Positions 38,602 through 49,048 of a DNA stretch of 64,000 nucleotides are shown here, piece after piece (the first letter of the stretch is position 1; every line of letters begins with the position of its first letter). This DNA comes from Onishia taeanensis (GTDB lineage: Bacteria > Pseudomonadota > Gammaproteobacteria > Pseudomonadales > Halomonadaceae): positions 186,001-250,000 of the forward strand of contig NZ_JABVXC010000002.1 of the NCBI RefSeq assembly GCF_013349955.1, given 5' to 3'. Position numbers and translations under genes: made by a program. The notes beneath the pieces were generated by a model. The model did no database searches. It was given only the letters and a program-made list of their open reading frames with translations, and had not been told where the DNA came from.

Positions 38602-38871
38602 ATGCCAAGACGTGAGCTCACCCTCGTCAACAAGCGCGGCCTGCATGCGCGTGCAGCGACCAAGCTGGTGCAGTGCTGCCAAGCCTATAAGGCCTGCGTC
38701 ACCGTGTACCACCAGGGTCGAGACGCCGATGCTGCCAACGTCATGGCACTGTTGATGCTCGCCGCTCCCTGTGGCAGCGCGCTGGAAATCCATGCCGAAG
38801 GCGATGATGCCGAGGCCGTGCTGGCAGCCGTCGAGTCGCTGTTCGAGGCGCGCTTCGACGAGGATGACTGA
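38602..38871 (+). CDS. ptsO: NPr, phosphocarrier of the nitrogen PTS
   Basis: HPr-like protein of 89 residues. The phosphorylated histidine is H15 in KRGLHARAATKLV. The position of the HPr regulatory serine is Asn in DAANVMALLML (E. coli NPr has ANSVIALLML). It carries phosphate from PtsP to PtsN. It ends the rpoN-linked group and is followed by a hairpin terminator. Confidence 0.95.
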   Translation: MPRRELTLVNKRGLHARAATKLVQCCQAYKACVTVYHQGRDADAANVMALLMLAAPCGSALEIHAEGDDAEAVLAAVESLFEARFDEDD

Positions 38872-38933
38872 GCCGCCAGCAGCCCAGCTCGGCGCGCACT
38901 CCACCGTTTAGATTCCAATCGGCAAGACCGCAA

Positions 38934-38957
38934 AAAGCCACCCCGCAGGATGGCTTT
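38934..38957 (+). terminator. terminator after ptsO
   Basis: AAAGCCA/TGGCTTT arms around a 10-base loop are followed by CGTTTTG. It lies between convergent ptsO and pmbA, with an A-run on the other side, so it could work in both directions. Confidence 0.65.
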
Positions 38958-39029
38958 CGTTTTGCCTGGCCTGGCTGTGGAGCAGGCATCAGAACAGAGT
39001 CGGCCCCGACTGAGGCCATACCCTGACGG

Positions 39030-40370
39030 CTAGCCGCCGGCGATGGTCATCTCGTCGATCAGCCAGCTGCCGCTATGCACGCTTCCGCGCGTGTCGATAT
39101 CGTCACCGACCCCGATCAGTCCCGCGAACATCTTCGGCAAGCTGCCAGCAATGGTGAACTCTTCCACCGGATACTGAATGCGACCATTCTCGACCCAAAA
39201 GCCTGCGGCACCGCGCGAGTAATCACCGGTCACGCCATTGACCCCCTGGCCCATGAGCTCGGTGACCAGCACGCCACGATCCATCTTCTTGAGCAGCGCC
39301 TCACGGCTCTCGAGGGGCGCGTCTAGACGCAGATTTCGCGCCCCGCCGGCATTACCGGTCGTGGTCATGTTCAAGCGCTTGGCGCTATATGCCGACAACA
39401 TATAGCTGGCGATGCGCCCCTGGTCGATGAACACATTGTCACGGGTGTAGACGCCGTCATTGTCGAAGGGGCTGCTGGCCATGCCCCCCATCTCCCGGGG
39501 CCGTTCGAAGAGGCTGAACCAGTCAGGAAAGAGGCTGTCGCCAAGCCGGTCGCAAAGGAAAGACGACTCGCGATACAGAGCACCACCGGCCAGCGCTCCC
39601 ATCAGGTGGCCCACCAGGCCGCTCGCCAGGCTTGGGTCGAACATCACCGGGAAACGGCCTGTGGCCGGGCGCTGAGCCCCCAGGCGCCGCAAGGTGCGCT
39701 CGGCGGCCGAGGCACCGATGGCCTCGGCACTGGCAAGCTTGCGGGGATCTCGTTCGCTCGAGTAGTCATAGTCGCGTTGCATGCCGCTCTCGTCTTCGGC
39801 GATCAGCATGCAGGACAGCGAGTGACGGCTGCCGCGCTGACTGCCGAGAAAACCGTGGCTGTTGGCGTAAACACGCACACCTTCACCGCTGGAGAGATCC
39901 GCCCCTTCGGACTTGCTGATACCTTCCACCGCCCGACCGGCCGCCTCGCAGGCCAGGGCACGCTCGATGGCTTCATCAGTGGTCAACGACCAAGGGTGGT
40001 GGACATCCAGATCCGGCAGTTCGCGGGCCATCAGCTCGGCCGGCGCCAGGCCGGCAAAGTCGTCCTCACCCGTGTGACGGGCAATCGCCATGGCCTGATC
40101 CACGGCGGCGCGGATCGAAGCCTCACCGGCATCCGACGATGATGCCGTGCCCTTGCGCTTGCCCACATAGACAGTTACCGCGATGCCCTGGTCACGGGAC
40201 AGTTCGACGGTTTCCACCTCGCCAAGGCGCACGCTGACGCCGATCCCCTGATCGACGCTGGCCCCCACCTCGCAGGCATCGGCCCCCAGGGAGCGCGCCT
40301 GGTCGAGCGCGGCCTGTGCCCGGGACTCCAGCAATGCCTGCTGGGCGACGGCATCGAAAGCCTGAGTCAT
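39030..40370 (-). CDS. pmbA: PmbA (TldE), partner subunit of the TldD/TldE protease
   Basis: Protein of 446 residues of the U62 family. TldD and TldE form a heterodimer that trims microcin B17 and degrades unfolded peptides. PmbA/TldE lacks the metal-binding HExxxH that TldD has, and none is seen here. Markers are VDQGIGVSVRLGEVETVELSRDQGIAVTVYVG and the late GAAGFWVENGRIQYPVEEFTIAG. The ATG at 40370, with AAGGAGA seven bases upstream, is preferred over 40412. It is divergent from darP. Confidence 0.94.
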   Translation of the reverse strand: MTQAFDAVAQQALLESRAQAALDQARSLGADACEVGASVDQGIGVSVRLGEVETVELSRDQGIAVTVYVGKRKGTASSSDAGEASIRAAVDQAMAIARHTGEDDFAGLAPAELMARELPDLDVHHPWSLTTDEAIERALACEAAGRAVEGISKSEGADLSSGEGVRVYANSHGFLGSQRGSRHSLSCMLIAEDESGMQRDYDYSSERDPRKLASAEAIGASAAERTLRRLGAQRPATGRFPVMFDPSLASGLVGHLMGALAGGALYRESSFLCDRLGDSLFPDWFSLFERPREMGGMASSPFDNDGVYTRDNVFIDQGRIASYMLSAYSAKRLNMTTTGNAGGARNLRLDAPLESREALLKKMDRGVLVTELMGQGVNGVTGDYSRGAAGFWVENGRIQYPVEEFTIAGSLPKMFAGLIGVGDDIDTRGSVHSGSWLIDEMTIAGG

Positions 40371-40436
40371 CTTGGTCTCCTTGTCGCGAGGCTGGCTGGT
40401 ATACTGCGCCAACCTCCCAATGCTGATGGTAATGGC

Positions 40437-40940
40437 ATGTCAATTGAAACGCCCGCCGACCACGACGGTCGGCAAAGCAAGACCCAGCGCAAACAGGAAA
40501 TGCAGGCCCTGCAGGCGCTGGGCGAGAAGATCATCGCCCTCTCCGACGCGTGGCGAGCCCGGCTACCGCTTTCCGACGAGCTGCTGGCTGCCGTCGAGGA
40601 AACCGCGCGTATTCGCTCCCACGAGGGGCGCCGCCGGCACATGCAATACGTCGGCAAGCTGATGCGTCGCGAGGACGTGGCCGGCATTCAGGCGGTCTTC
40701 GACGAATTCGAGCAGGAACAGCTGCGTCGCGATCACGCTTTCCACCGCCTGGAAGGTCTGCGTGACCGGCTGATCGACGATGACGAGGCCCTCGAGCCCT
40801 TCATCGCCGAGTATCCCGACGTCGACCGACAGATGCTGCGCCAGCTGATTCGCAACGCGCGCCGCGAGCGTCAACAGGAAAAGCCGCCCACTAGTGCGCG
40901 CAAGCTGTTCAAGCTGATTCGCGACACGGCCGGCCTCTAA
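40437..40940 (+). CDS. darP: DarP (YjgA), 50S ribosome maturation factor
   Basis: Highly helical, charged protein of 167 residues, starting MSIETPADHDGRQSKTQRKQEMQALQALGEKI; E. coli YjgA is 183 residues. It binds late 50S precursors near the peptidyl-transferase centre. It is the only plus-strand gene between pmbA and tldD, a placement conserved with pseudomonads (yjgA beside pmbA). Confidence 0.93.
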   Translation: MSIETPADHDGRQSKTQRKQEMQALQALGEKIIALSDAWRARLPLSDELLAAVEETARIRSHEGRRRHMQYVGKLMRREDVAGIQAVFDEFEQEQLRRDHAFHRLEGLRDRLIDDDEALEPFIAEYPDVDRQMLRQLIRNARRERQQEKPPTSARKLFKLIRDTAGL

Positions 40941-40960
40941 AGCCGGAAGCTCGATGCCGA

Positions 40961-41011
40961 AAGCTGGAAGCGACGCAAGCCCTGCCAGGCCATGGGTTTC
41001 TCTTCCAGCTT
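40961..41011. repeat. REP-like inverted repeat between darP and tldD
   Basis: AAGCTGGAAG (40961-40970) and CTTCCAGCTT (41002-41011) form a perfect 10-bp stem with a 31-base loop. Shorter echoes (GGAAGCTCGA, CTTCGAGCTT) flank it within 40944-41040. It may be a dispersed extragenic palindrome and may also end both convergent transcripts. Confidence 0.45.
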
Positions 41012-41039
41012 CCCGCCGCGAAGCCGCGCTCTTCGAGCT

Positions 41040-42509
41040 TTATGACTCGGTGCCGCCGACGGTCAGCTCATCGAGCTTCAGCGTTGGCTGACCGACCCCG
41101 ACCGGAACGCCCTGACCTTCCTTGCCGCAGACCCCGATACCGGTATCGAGCTCCAGGTCATGGCCGATCATCGATACGCGGCCCATGGCCTCAGGACCGT
41201 TGCCGATCAGGGTCGCGCCCTTGACCGGCGCGGTGATCTTGCCGTCCTCGATCAGGTAGGCTTCGCTCGCCGAGAAAACGAACTTGCCCGAGGTGATATC
41301 CACCTGACCTCCCCCGAAGCTGACCGCGTAGATCCCACGCTTGACGCTCTTGAGGATATCGGCGGGATCGTCCTTCCCGGCCAGCATGTAGGTGTTGGTC
41401 ATGCGCGGCATGGGCATATGGGCATAGGATTCGCGGCGCGCATTGCCGGTGGGCGACATGCCCATCAAACGTGCGTTCAGCTTGTCCTGCATGTAGCCGG
41501 TCAGCACCCCGTCTTCGATCAGCGGCGTGTACTGCCCCGGTGTGCCTTCGTCGTCGATGCTCATCGAGCCGCGGCGATCGCTCAAGGTGGCGTCGTCGAC
41601 CACGGTCACGCCGGGAGCGGCCACCCGCTCACCCATGCGGCCGGCGAACGCCGAACTGCCCTTGCGGTTGAAATCGCCTTCCAGGCCGTGTCCCACCGCT
41701 TCATGCAGCAGGATGCCGGGCCAGCCCGCGCCCAGCACTACCGGCATCTGACCGGCCGGGGCGTCGATGGCCTCGAGATTGACCAGCGCCTGTCGCACGG
41801 CTTCAGTGGCGAAGCGCTTGGGCGCGCCCTCGTCGCGCAGTCGTGCCAAGGGGTAGCGGCCGCCGCCACCGGCGCTGCCGCGTTCGCGGCGACCGTTGCG
41901 CACAGCGATCACGCTGACATTGAGACGCACCAGCGGACGAATATCCGCCCCCAGGGTGCCGTCACTGGCGCGCACCAGCACCACCTCGTGCACGCCGGTC
42001 AGAGAAGCGCTGACCTGGCTGACCGCCGGGTCCGCCGCGCGGGCGACCCGGTCGGCTTCCTTGAGCATCGCAATCTTGTCTTCCGCCGAGAGACCGGACA
42101 GCGGGTCGATTCCCGCATAGCGCTGCGAGGCGCTGGCCAATTGCGGCGCGACCTGGGTCAGCCGCGAGCCGCTACGCGCGATGCCGGAGGCGGTGCGCCC
42201 GGTTTCACGCAGCGCATCGGCGCTGACCTGGTTGGAATAGGCAAAGCCGGTCTTTTCACCGGACATGGCACGCACGCCGACGCCGCCATCGATGTTGTAA
42301 CTGGCATCCTTGACCTCGCCATCCTCCAGCACCCAGCTTTCGTGCCAGCTGCGTTGGAAGTAGAGATCGGCAAAGTCGACGCCTGGCCCCAAGGCATGCC
42401 CGAGGCCGCTGTCGAGCGCCGCCAGGTCGAGGCCACCAGGGGCCAGCAGGGTGCTGACGGCGGTGTCCAGCATGTCCTGGGAAGAGAGTTCGGAGGACTT
42501 GAGCATCAT
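41040..42509 (-). CDS. tldD: TldD, catalytic subunit of the TldD/TldE metalloprotease
   Basis: Protein of 489 residues with the zinc motif H269-E-A-V-G-H274 ([18 protein letters not shown]). The [17 protein letters not shown] and [15 protein letters not shown] segments are family-typical. It acts with PmbA. The ATG at 42509 overlaps the yhdP stop by four bases, so it is coupled to yhdP; a second ATG follows directly. A 467-residue antisense frame over it (41160-42563) is a GC artefact. Confidence 0.95.
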   Translation of the reverse strand: MMLKSSELSSQDMLDTAVSTLLAPGGLDLAALDSGLGHALGPGVDFADLYFQRSWHESWVLEDGEVKDASYNIDGGVGVRAMSGEKTGFAYSNQVSADALRETGRTASGIARSGSRLTQVAPQLASASQRYAGIDPLSGLSAEDKIAMLKEADRVARAADPAVSQVSASLTGVHEVVLVRASDGTLGADIRPLVRLNVSVIAVRNGRRERGSAGGGGRYPLARLRDEGAPKRFATEAVRQALVNLEAIDAPAGQMPVVLGAGWPGILLHEAVGHGLEGDFNRKGSSAFAGRMGERVAAPGVTVVDDATLSDRRGSMSIDDEGTPGQYTPLIEDGVLTGYMQDKLNARLMGMSPTGNARRESYAHMPMPRMTNTYMLAGKDDPADILKSVKRGIYAVSFGGGQVDITSGKFVFSASEAYLIEDGKITAPVKGATLIGNGPEAMGRVSMIGHDLELDTGIGVCGKEGQGVPVGVGQPTLKLDELTVGGTES

Positions 42510-45500
42510 TCGGCACTTTCCAGAGAAATCCGCGGATCGGTCCATGGACCTTGCACGCGGTAGTGGATTCGGGTCACGCGGTCGATGGCTCGACCGAACA
42601 GGCGCTGGGCGAGAAATACGGCTCCGCCGATGACCGGACCACCGGCCACCAGGGCCGCGACCGGCAACGCCTGCGTCACTGGTACTGTGATCGCCAGGCG
42701 CTGATCGAGTTCACGTCGCGCCAGATCGACCTGACCCTCGAGACTGAACTGCGTCGCCGGCGCTTCGATCTGCACGGGACCGTGGGTCTCGAGAATCCCA
42801 CCATACAGCGTCGCGCTGCCGTTGACACGGTCGAAGGCCGTGCCCTGCCCGGTGACATCGGAGAAATCCAGTCGCAGGCGGCGCAGCAGGTTATCGAAAT
42901 TGAGCAAGCCTATCAGCTTGGCAGAGCCCGACTGCAAGTTGAGGAAGCGGCCATCGAGCAGTTTGACATCGAGGCTCCCTCGAGAACGTACCAGCGCAAA
43001 CTGCCAGGGCGCCCCTGGCCAGGCCAGCTGCGACTCGACGTGGGTCTCGGCATTGCGAATCGGCACGTCCTGGCCCAGCGTGGCCAGCGCCGTGCCCAGG
43101 TCACCGCCATCCAGCCGCAGGCGAGAGCGCGTCAGGCTCGAGTCGGAACCGGCGGCTTCCCAGATCAGTTCTCCCCGGGCGCTCACTTGACCCAGGGTCA
43201 GGCCGAGCGGTGCCAGCACAAGCCGAGACGGCGACGCCTGCCAGCTCAGATTCAGTGGCCCCAGAGTGCTGCCCAGCCGCGTCATCTCGGCAACCCGCAG
43301 CCGGCCATCGGGCAGTGCCTCGAGCCAGTTCGGCAGCGGCAGCGGCGCCGGCGCAGCGGCGACTTCGTCGAACACTTGAGTGGGAGCCTCCGGGGCCGGC
43401 CAGAGGCCGTCGAGTGACAGCCGCGTAAGGTCCGCATTGACGGTTCTGGCCGCCGATGGACGGTAGTCGACCTCCCCCTTGGCGATACTGCCGTCGAGCG
43501 CCATCTGCCAGTTACCGCTGCCCAGTGAGTCGGCGTTTGCCTGAAGGGTTCCCAGGCAGCGGTTGTTCAGCGACAGACAGGCCGTGGACAGGCCGATAGT
43601 CGCCAGTGAGTCCGCGCCCTGGCCGCTACCTTGGCGGCCGCTGAGGTGCTGCAATGACAGACCGCTCAGCGCGTCAATCCAGGGCGATATGGGCAGTCGA
43701 TTGGTCTGCCACTGCACCGACCAGCCAGGATCGCGCGGCCATCTAGGTTCGAGCGGCCAGTTCTCGAGCCACAGCTGCCCCTGAGTGCCTACAGGTGCGG
43801 TGCGCCAGCGCATTCGTGCGCGGTCGCGCAGGACCATCTCGCCACGCTCCCGCGCCTGGTCAATGTTAAGCGTCAGCGGGACCGCCTCACCGGCCCGCTT
43901 GCCAAAGGGAGCCGGCAGGTTCAGCGCGAGCCCTTCGAGGCGACTATCCAGGCTCACGGTCGGTTTCTCGCCATTGATTGGCATACGCAGCGTGTAGGGG
44001 AAATAGCCACTCACCAATGGCGCCAGATCAGGCGTGTCGGCCCATTCCAACAGGCCGCGGGCCAGGGCACGGCCTTTCAGCGTCATCGTCTGGGCATCGC
44101 CGTCGAAGTTAGCCAGCAACGGCCCCTCGAAGGCACGGGCACCAAGCTCGCCGTACAAGCCTCCCTGTCCGTCGCGATAGCGATACGACACATCGCCATT
44201 CACGTTGAAGAGACTAAGCCCCACTGGCACTAGCCCCAGCCGGGGCTCATCGACGCTGGCACTGACATCCAGCGACAGCGCATCCGGCGCATTGAGATCC
44301 ATGGCCAAATCGACCTTGCCGGCAAGGCTGCCCTGGCCGTTCCAGTCCTCCCGGCCGATATCAAGGTCGGGAATGGCCGCAAGAAAGTCCAGCAGCGCCG
44401 TGGTGCTGCCCTCGGCCTGACTGGCAACCTCCAGATGCTCGTCATTCAGGCTAACCGTTGCATCCCGAGCCTCAAGGCCGACCAGGCTGGCCTTCTCAAC
44501 GTCGGCCGACAGCCGCTGATTGTCGAGGCGCAGCTGGCCATTGACCCCCTTGAGTGCCGGCCAACCAGGGGCGAATGGCAAGGTGCCATCACGAATATCC
44601 AGCGCCAGCGACAGATCCACATCCTCGCTGCGAACGTCATCGGCCAGCGGCAGATTCAGCGCCAGAGTGCCGTCATCGACGACGCCAGCCACGCCAAGTC
44701 CCAGCCACTCGGTGAGTTCCGCTGGAAGTGCCTTGACCGGCAACCAATCGAGAAGATCATTCCGGTTAGCATCGACATCGGCGAAGGCAAGATCCAGGGC
44801 CAGATGACCCGGGGTGGCGCGCCCCGTTTCCAGATCGAAGCTGCCTGTCACCGGCGCCCCCCGCCACCTGACCGCCAAATCACGGCCGTTAACACTGACT
44901 CCCTTATCCTGGTAGGCCCAACTGACCTCCCCGGAGGCCGATGACAGCGCCATCGGCGCGGCAAAGACGTCGGGGAAATTGAGGGAAGCCGGCTCATCTC
45001 CGGTGCCAGCAAAACGGACAGTGCCGGACAAGTCCTCTGCCTCGACCCAGGCATCCAAGGGACCGCCGCCCGGCGCGCCCTGCCAGGGGTCGACGGCAAC
45101 ATCATAAAGCTCGACGAAAGCGCGCCAATGACCGTCGCGATGGCCTACCTTGAGGCCGCCCACCTGCCCTCTCGGCGCCAGGCGACCCAGAACCCGCTGC
45201 AGACCGTCTGGCAAGGGAGCGCGTTCACGCCAGGCCGCCAGGGCAGCGAGATCAAAGTCGCTGGTGTTAAGCCACCAGCCATTGGCATCTCCGCTAGCCT
45301 GCCAGTGCTTGGGTAAGGGCCGACCAGCGGCATCGGACGTGCCTTTGGCGGCCTCGTTGGCTTCTTCTTCAGTAGCGTGGTCAGGATCCTTTGCGCCTTC
45401 ATCAGCTGTGACGCCTTGCCCTGCAGACGCACCGGCATTCGATGTCGTCACCTCGGCTTCCGAGTCGCCCCGGGTGTTCAACCAGGCCTGCCACCCCTCC

Positions 45501-46432
45501 TCCCCTCGTAGCCACTGACCGGTAACGCGAATATCCTGAAGGTCCAGCGGACGCTGCTGGTGACTCAGCAGCAACCTGGGCACGTCCACGTCCAGGCGCA
45601 CATCCTCCAAGGCACCGTGACGCCAGCGTCCCCAGAGCTTGGCCTCACCCTGCGCCTCATCGACCTTCAGGGGCTCGTTGCGGCTGAGCACCCCGGCCAG
45701 TTCCACCAGGTGATCGAGTTCCATTCGCGCCTGCAGAGCGGCATTGAAATCGGCCAGCCCGCCTTGGCCAGGCAGCACTTCGAGCACCGCCGTCAGGGTC
45801 GCATCGGGATTGTTGGCGACGTGCAGCTGACCCTCGATATGGGCACGACCGGCATCGCCGGCCATCAGCAGCCGAGGCGCATCGAACGCCAAGCGACGAT
45901 CGAGCCCATGCAGCACGACACGCACGTTATCGACCGCCAGACGCTGACGCAGCAGAACGCCGACCCAATAATCGAGCCTCTCGAGGGTAAAGTGACCATC
46001 AGGGATGATTTCCGGCGGCAGCTCGGCTGGCTGCGGCCAGTGCCAGCTGCGATCCGGGTTCTGGTAGAGGTGCAGAGTGACGCCGCGAATCTTGGCATCA
46101 TCGACTTGGGGCATGCCGAGCAGACTGGCGATCCCGGCGAGGCGCAGGCGCGCACTGTCGATTTCAAGCAGCGGCCGCGCCGGCTCGGTCCGTGAGACCA
46201 GGGTAAGGTTCTCGAGGCTCAGTGCAGGGTCGAGGCCCTGAAAGCCGCCGTTAAGTTGCTCCATCTCGAGTTCGGCGTTGAACCTATCCGAGAGCAGGCG
46301 CTCGACTTCGGGACGCAGGTAGTCCAGCTCACCGACCGCCAGACGCAGGGTCAGCAGCAACACGGCAAGCAAGGCCAACAAGACGGCAACGGTAGTCAGT
46401 GCCCAGCGCAATAGGAGGCGAAACGGGCTCAT
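42506..46432 (-). CDS. yhdP: YhdP, AsmA-like intermembrane phospholipid transport protein
   Basis: Very large protein of 1308 residues: one N-terminal helix (about 6-34, [20 protein letters not shown]) and a long DUF3971/AsmA-type beta-groove repeat region. E. coli YhdP (1266 residues) forms a periplasm-spanning bridge that moves phospholipid to the outer membrane, partly redundant with TamB and YdbH. Residues about 322-374 are an acidic, Thr/Ser/Ala-rich stretch ([18 protein letters not shown]) that looks disordered and inserted. It starts ten bases after rng, the same neighbourhood as in E. coli and Pseudomonas. Confidence 0.93.
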   Translation of the reverse strand: MSPFRLLLRWALTTVAVLLALLAVLLLTLRLAVGELDYLRPEVERLLSDRFNAELEMEQLNGGFQGLDPALSLENLTLVSRTEPARPLLEIDSARLRLAGIASLLGMPQVDDAKIRGVTLHLYQNPDRSWHWPQPAELPPEIIPDGHFTLERLDYWVGVLLRQRLAVDNVRVVLHGLDRRLAFDAPRLLMAGDAGRAHIEGQLHVANNPDATLTAVLEVLPGQGGLADFNAALQARMELDHLVELAGVLSRNEPLKVDEAQGEAKLWGRWRHGALEDVRLDVDVPRLLLSHQQRPLDLQDIRVTGQWLRGEEGWQAWLNTRGDSEAEVTTSNAGASAGQGVTADEGAKDPDHATEEEANEAAKGTSDAAGRPLPKHWQASGDANGWWLNTSDFDLAALAAWRERAPLPDGLQRVLGRLAPRGQVGGLKVGHRDGHWRAFVELYDVAVDPWQGAPGGGPLDAWVEAEDLSGTVRFAGTGDEPASLNFPDVFAAPMALSSASGEVSWAYQDKGVSVNGRDLAVRWRGAPVTGSFDLETGRATPGHLALDLAFADVDANRNDLLDWLPVKALPAELTEWLGLGVAGVVDDGTLALNLPLADDVRSEDVDLSLALDIRDGTLPFAPGWPALKGVNGQLRLDNQRLSADVEKASLVGLEARDATVSLNDEHLEVASQAEGSTTALLDFLAAIPDLDIGREDWNGQGSLAGKVDLAMDLNAPDALSLDVSASVDEPRLGLVPVGLSLFNVNGDVSYRYRDGQGGLYGELGARAFEGPLLANFDGDAQTMTLKGRALARGLLEWADTPDLAPLVSGYFPYTLRMPINGEKPTVSLDSRLEGLALNLPAPFGKRAGEAVPLTLNIDQARERGEMVLRDRARMRWRTAPVGTQGQLWLENWPLEPRWPRDPGWSVQWQTNRLPISPWIDALSGLSLQHLSGRQGSGQGADSLATIGLSTACLSLNNRCLGTLQANADSLGSGNWQMALDGSIAKGEVDYRPSAARTVNADLTRLSLDGLWPAPEAPTQVFDEVAAAPAPLPLPNWLEALPDGRLRVAEMTRLGSTLGPLNLSWQASPSRLVLAPLGLTLGQVSARGELIWEAAGSDSSLTRSRLRLDGGDLGTALATLGQDVPIRNAETHVESQLAWPGAPWQFALVRSRGSLDVKLLDGRFLNLQSGSAKLIGLLNFDNLLRRLRLDFSDVTGQGTAFDRVNGSATLYGGILETHGPVQIEAPATQFSLEGQVDLARRELDQRLAITVPVTQALPVAALVAGGPVIGGAVFLAQRLFGRAIDRVTRIHYRVQGPWTDPRISLESAE

Positions 46433-46442
46433 GGCACGCCTC

Positions 46443-47906
46443 CTACATCAGCACGATATCGTACTGTTCCTGGGAATAGTGAGCTTCCACCTGGAAGCGG
46501 ATGGTTTTGCCGATAAACACTTCCAGGTCGGCCACCGAGGCCGACTCCTCGTCGAGCAGACGGTCAACCACTGCCTGGGCAGCCAGCACCATATAGGTTT
46601 CGGCGCTGTAGGCGCGGTCTTCGCGCAGTATCTCGCGAAAGATCTCGTAACACACCGATTCCGGTGTCTTGAGGGTGCCACGGCCATGACATACCGGACA
46701 GGCTTCACACAGGGTCTGCTCGAGGCTCTCGCGGGTGCGCTTGCGGGTCAGTTGCACCAGGCCAAGTTCGGTCACGCCGGTGCACTTGGTCTTGGCATGG
46801 TCACGCTCGAGCGACTTCTCGAGCATGCGCAGCACCTGGCGCTGATGCTCGGTATCATCCATGTCAATGAAGTCGATGATGATGATGCCACCGAGGTTGC
46901 GCAGCCTTAGCTGGCGAGCGATCGCCGTCGCCGCCTCGAGATTGGTCTTGAAGATCGTCTCCTCGAGGTTACGATGCCCAACATAGCCGCCGGTATTGAC
47001 GTCGATGGTGGTCATCGCCTCGGTGGGGTCGATCACCAGATAGCCCCCTGACTTGAGCTGCACCTTGCGCCCCAGGGCCTTCTGAATCTCATCCTCGACG
47101 CTGTAGAGATCAAAGATCGGCCGCTCACCGGGATAGTACTCGATGCGCGACTCGGTGCCGGGCATGAACTCCCGGGCGAACTCGAGCAGTTTCTGGAAGT
47201 TTTCCCGGGAATCGATGCGAACTCGCTCGATCTCATCGCGCATCACATCGCGCAGGGTGCGAATGAAGAGTGGCAAATCATCATAGATCACGCTGGGAAT
47301 ACCAGCAGTGTGCTTGCGCTCGCTGACCTTGCGCCACAGCCGCAGCAAGAAGTGCATATCGGCGTAGAGTTCGTCTCGGGTCACGCCTTCTGCAGCGGTG
47401 CGAATGATGAAACCGCCGGTGACCTCGATATCCTGCTCGGCCTGGCAGGACTCCGTCAGTTGGCGCAGGCGCTCCCGCTCGCCCTCGTCTTCAATACGCT
47501 GAGAGACGCCGTTGTGGGGCGAATCCGGCATATAAACCAGGTAGCGAGAAGGAACGGAAAGATGAGTGGTAAGCCGCGCGCCTTTCGAGCCAATCGGGTC
47601 CTTGGTGGCCTGCACCACCAGCGGCTGCCCCTCCTGGAGCAACTGACTGATCGAGACCTGCTCGTCGGGCGGGGTATTGGGCGCCATGACCTCGTGAGCA
47701 TGAATAAAGGCGGCGCGGTCAATGCCGATGTCAACGAAGGCAGCCTGCATGCCGGGCAGTACCCGCACCACTTTGCCCCGATAGATGTTGCCGACGATGC
47801 CCCTTCGCCCGCTGCGCTCGATAAAGGCTTCCTGCAGGACGCCATTCTCGACCACGGCCACGCGCGTTTCCATGGGCGTTAGATTGATCAGTACTTCACC
47901 GCTCAT
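46443..47906 (-). CDS. rng: RNase G
   Basis: RNase E/G-family endoribonuclease of 487 residues, without the long scaffold tail of RNase E. An S1 domain spans about 37-120. Catalytic metal ligands are D302 (DVNTG) and D345 (IDFIDM), matching E. coli D303 and D346. The zinc-link C403-P-V-C406 follows. It matures 16S rRNA 5' ends and turns over some mRNAs. The ATG at 47906 follows AAGGAAG by seven bases. Its neighbours maf and mreDCB are conserved. Confidence 0.96.
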   Translation of the reverse strand: MSGEVLINLTPMETRVAVVENGVLQEAFIERSGRRGIVGNIYRGKVVRVLPGMQAAFVDIGIDRAAFIHAHEVMAPNTPPDEQVSISQLLQEGQPLVVQATKDPIGSKGARLTTHLSVPSRYLVYMPDSPHNGVSQRIEDEGERERLRQLTESCQAEQDIEVTGGFIIRTAAEGVTRDELYADMHFLLRLWRKVSERKHTAGIPSVIYDDLPLFIRTLRDVMRDEIERVRIDSRENFQKLLEFAREFMPGTESRIEYYPGERPIFDLYSVEDEIQKALGRKVQLKSGGYLVIDPTEAMTTIDVNTGGYVGHRNLEETIFKTNLEAATAIARQLRLRNLGGIIIIDFIDMDDTEHQRQVLRMLEKSLERDHAKTKCTGVTELGLVQLTRKRTRESLEQTLCEACPVCHGRGTLKTPESVCYEIFREILREDRAYSAETYMVLAAQAVVDRLLDEESASVADLEVFIGKTIRFQVEAHYSQEQYDIVLM

Positions 47907-47939
47907 GCGGGCTTCCTTAATCATTTGCTCATACGGGTA

Positions 47940-48530
47940 TTATGACACAGCTGCCCGGCCACTCATCCACAGCGCCACGCCCTGGCGCTCGAGCAGTTCG
48001 GCAGTTTCATACAGCGGCAGGCCGACCACGGCGCTATGACTGCCTTCGATATGGGACACGAACACCGCTGCCCGGCCCTGAATTCCATAGCCACCCGCCT
48101 TGTCCTGGGGCTCGCCGGTTGCCCAATAGGCGGCTGCCTCAGCGGGGCTGATCCCTCGCAGGGTCACCCGGGTCGTCACGCAGATATCCACCAGCCCCTG
48201 GGGGCCGCTCACGGCCACCCCCGTCAGCACCTCATGAGTGTTGCCAGAGAGTGCCGCCAGCATCTCGAGAGCATGGTCGCGGTCGCGGGGCTTGCCGAGG
48301 ATGTCGCCTTCGAGCACCACCGCCGTATCCGACCCCAGCACCGGAAGGTCAGAAAACGCCGCACCGGCACGCGCCTTGTCACGCGCCAGACGACAGACAT
48401 AGTCACGGGGTAGTTCCCCCGGCAGCGGTGTCTCGTCGATGTCGACCGGGTGCACCTCACAGTCAACACCGATCGAGGCCAATAGCTCGAGTCGGCGCGG
48501 GGACGCCGAGGCCAGACACAGGATAGCCAC
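47940..48530 (-). CDS. maf: Maf-like nucleotide pyrophosphatase (YhdE type)
   Basis: Protein of 196 residues that hydrolyses dTTP/UTP or modified nucleotides in the YhdE subgroup. The markers are [24 protein letters not shown] with the catalytic Asp, [14 protein letters not shown], and [16 protein letters not shown]. The start is GTG at 48530, eight bases after AAGGAG; no ATG lies near, and the longer frame to 49013 is antisense noise. In E. coli yhdE also lies between mreD and rng. Confidence 0.93.
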   Translation of the reverse strand: MAILCLASASPRRLELLASIGVDCEVHPVDIDETPLPGELPRDYVCRLARDKARAGAAFSDLPVLGSDTAVVLEGDILGKPRDRDHALEMLAALSGNTHEVLTGVAVSGPQGLVDICVTTRVTLRGISPAEAAAYWATGEPQDKAGGYGIQGRAAVFVSHIEGSHSAVVGLPLYETAELLERQGVALWMSGRAAVS

Positions 48531-48559
48531 GCGTTTCTCCTTTGCGTCACGGGCCTCCG

Positions 48560-49048
48560 TCAGGAAACGGCAAAGCGGCGGCGTAGGGCCTGCAGCATGG
48601 TGAACAGCCAAGGCCACAGGATAGCGCCGATCAATGACGGCAGCAGGAAGGCCAGATGAATGGAAAAGGGACCAAACAGGGTCATCAACCACTGCTCGAC
48701 CAGTTGCACGATGCCAAGCAACACGAAGATCAACACCGCCTGCTGCACCAGCGAATAGGCACGCATGCGCTGATAAACCAGGGCAACCAGGAAGGCCAAG
48801 AGCGACAGCGCCAAGGCATTCAGGCCAAGCGGCGAGCCCTCGATGAGGTCGAGCAGAATACCCAGCACGAAACCGTGAAAGACCCCGATACGCTGGGGCA
48901 TCACCATACACCAGTAAACCAGCATCAGACCCAGCCAGTCGGGGCGCCACATCAGCCACTTGTCGGCAAGCGGCATGACCTGCAGGCATAGCGCCAACAG
49001 CAGGGTCGACCACACCAGCAGATATCCGCGCAATCCCATGGCAGCCAT
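48560..49048 (-). CDS. mreD: MreD, rod-shape membrane protein
   Basis: Hydrophobic protein of 162 residues with five to six helices ([55 protein letters not shown]). It is part of the MreBCD-RodZ elongasome. The ATG at 49048 overlaps the mreC stop by one base; a second ATG three codons later is possible. Confidence 0.94.
   Translation of the reverse strand: MAAMGLRGYLLVWSTLLLALCLQVMPLADKWLMWRPDWLGLMLVYWCMVMPQRIGVFHGFVLGILLDLIEGSPLGLNALALSLLAFLVALVYQRMRAYSLVQQAVLIFVLLGIVQLVEQWLMTLFGPFSIHLAFLLPSLIGAILWPWLFTMLQALRRRFAVS

Noticed and set aside
41160..42563. 467-residue plus-strand frame covering tldD
   Set aside because: tldD has intact family motifs on the other strand. The frame is an antisense artefact of third-position GC bias.
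48531..49013. N-terminal extension of the maf frame to 49013
   Set aside because: Out-of-frame overlap with mreD; GTG at 48530 has a strong ribosome site and begins the Maf fold.
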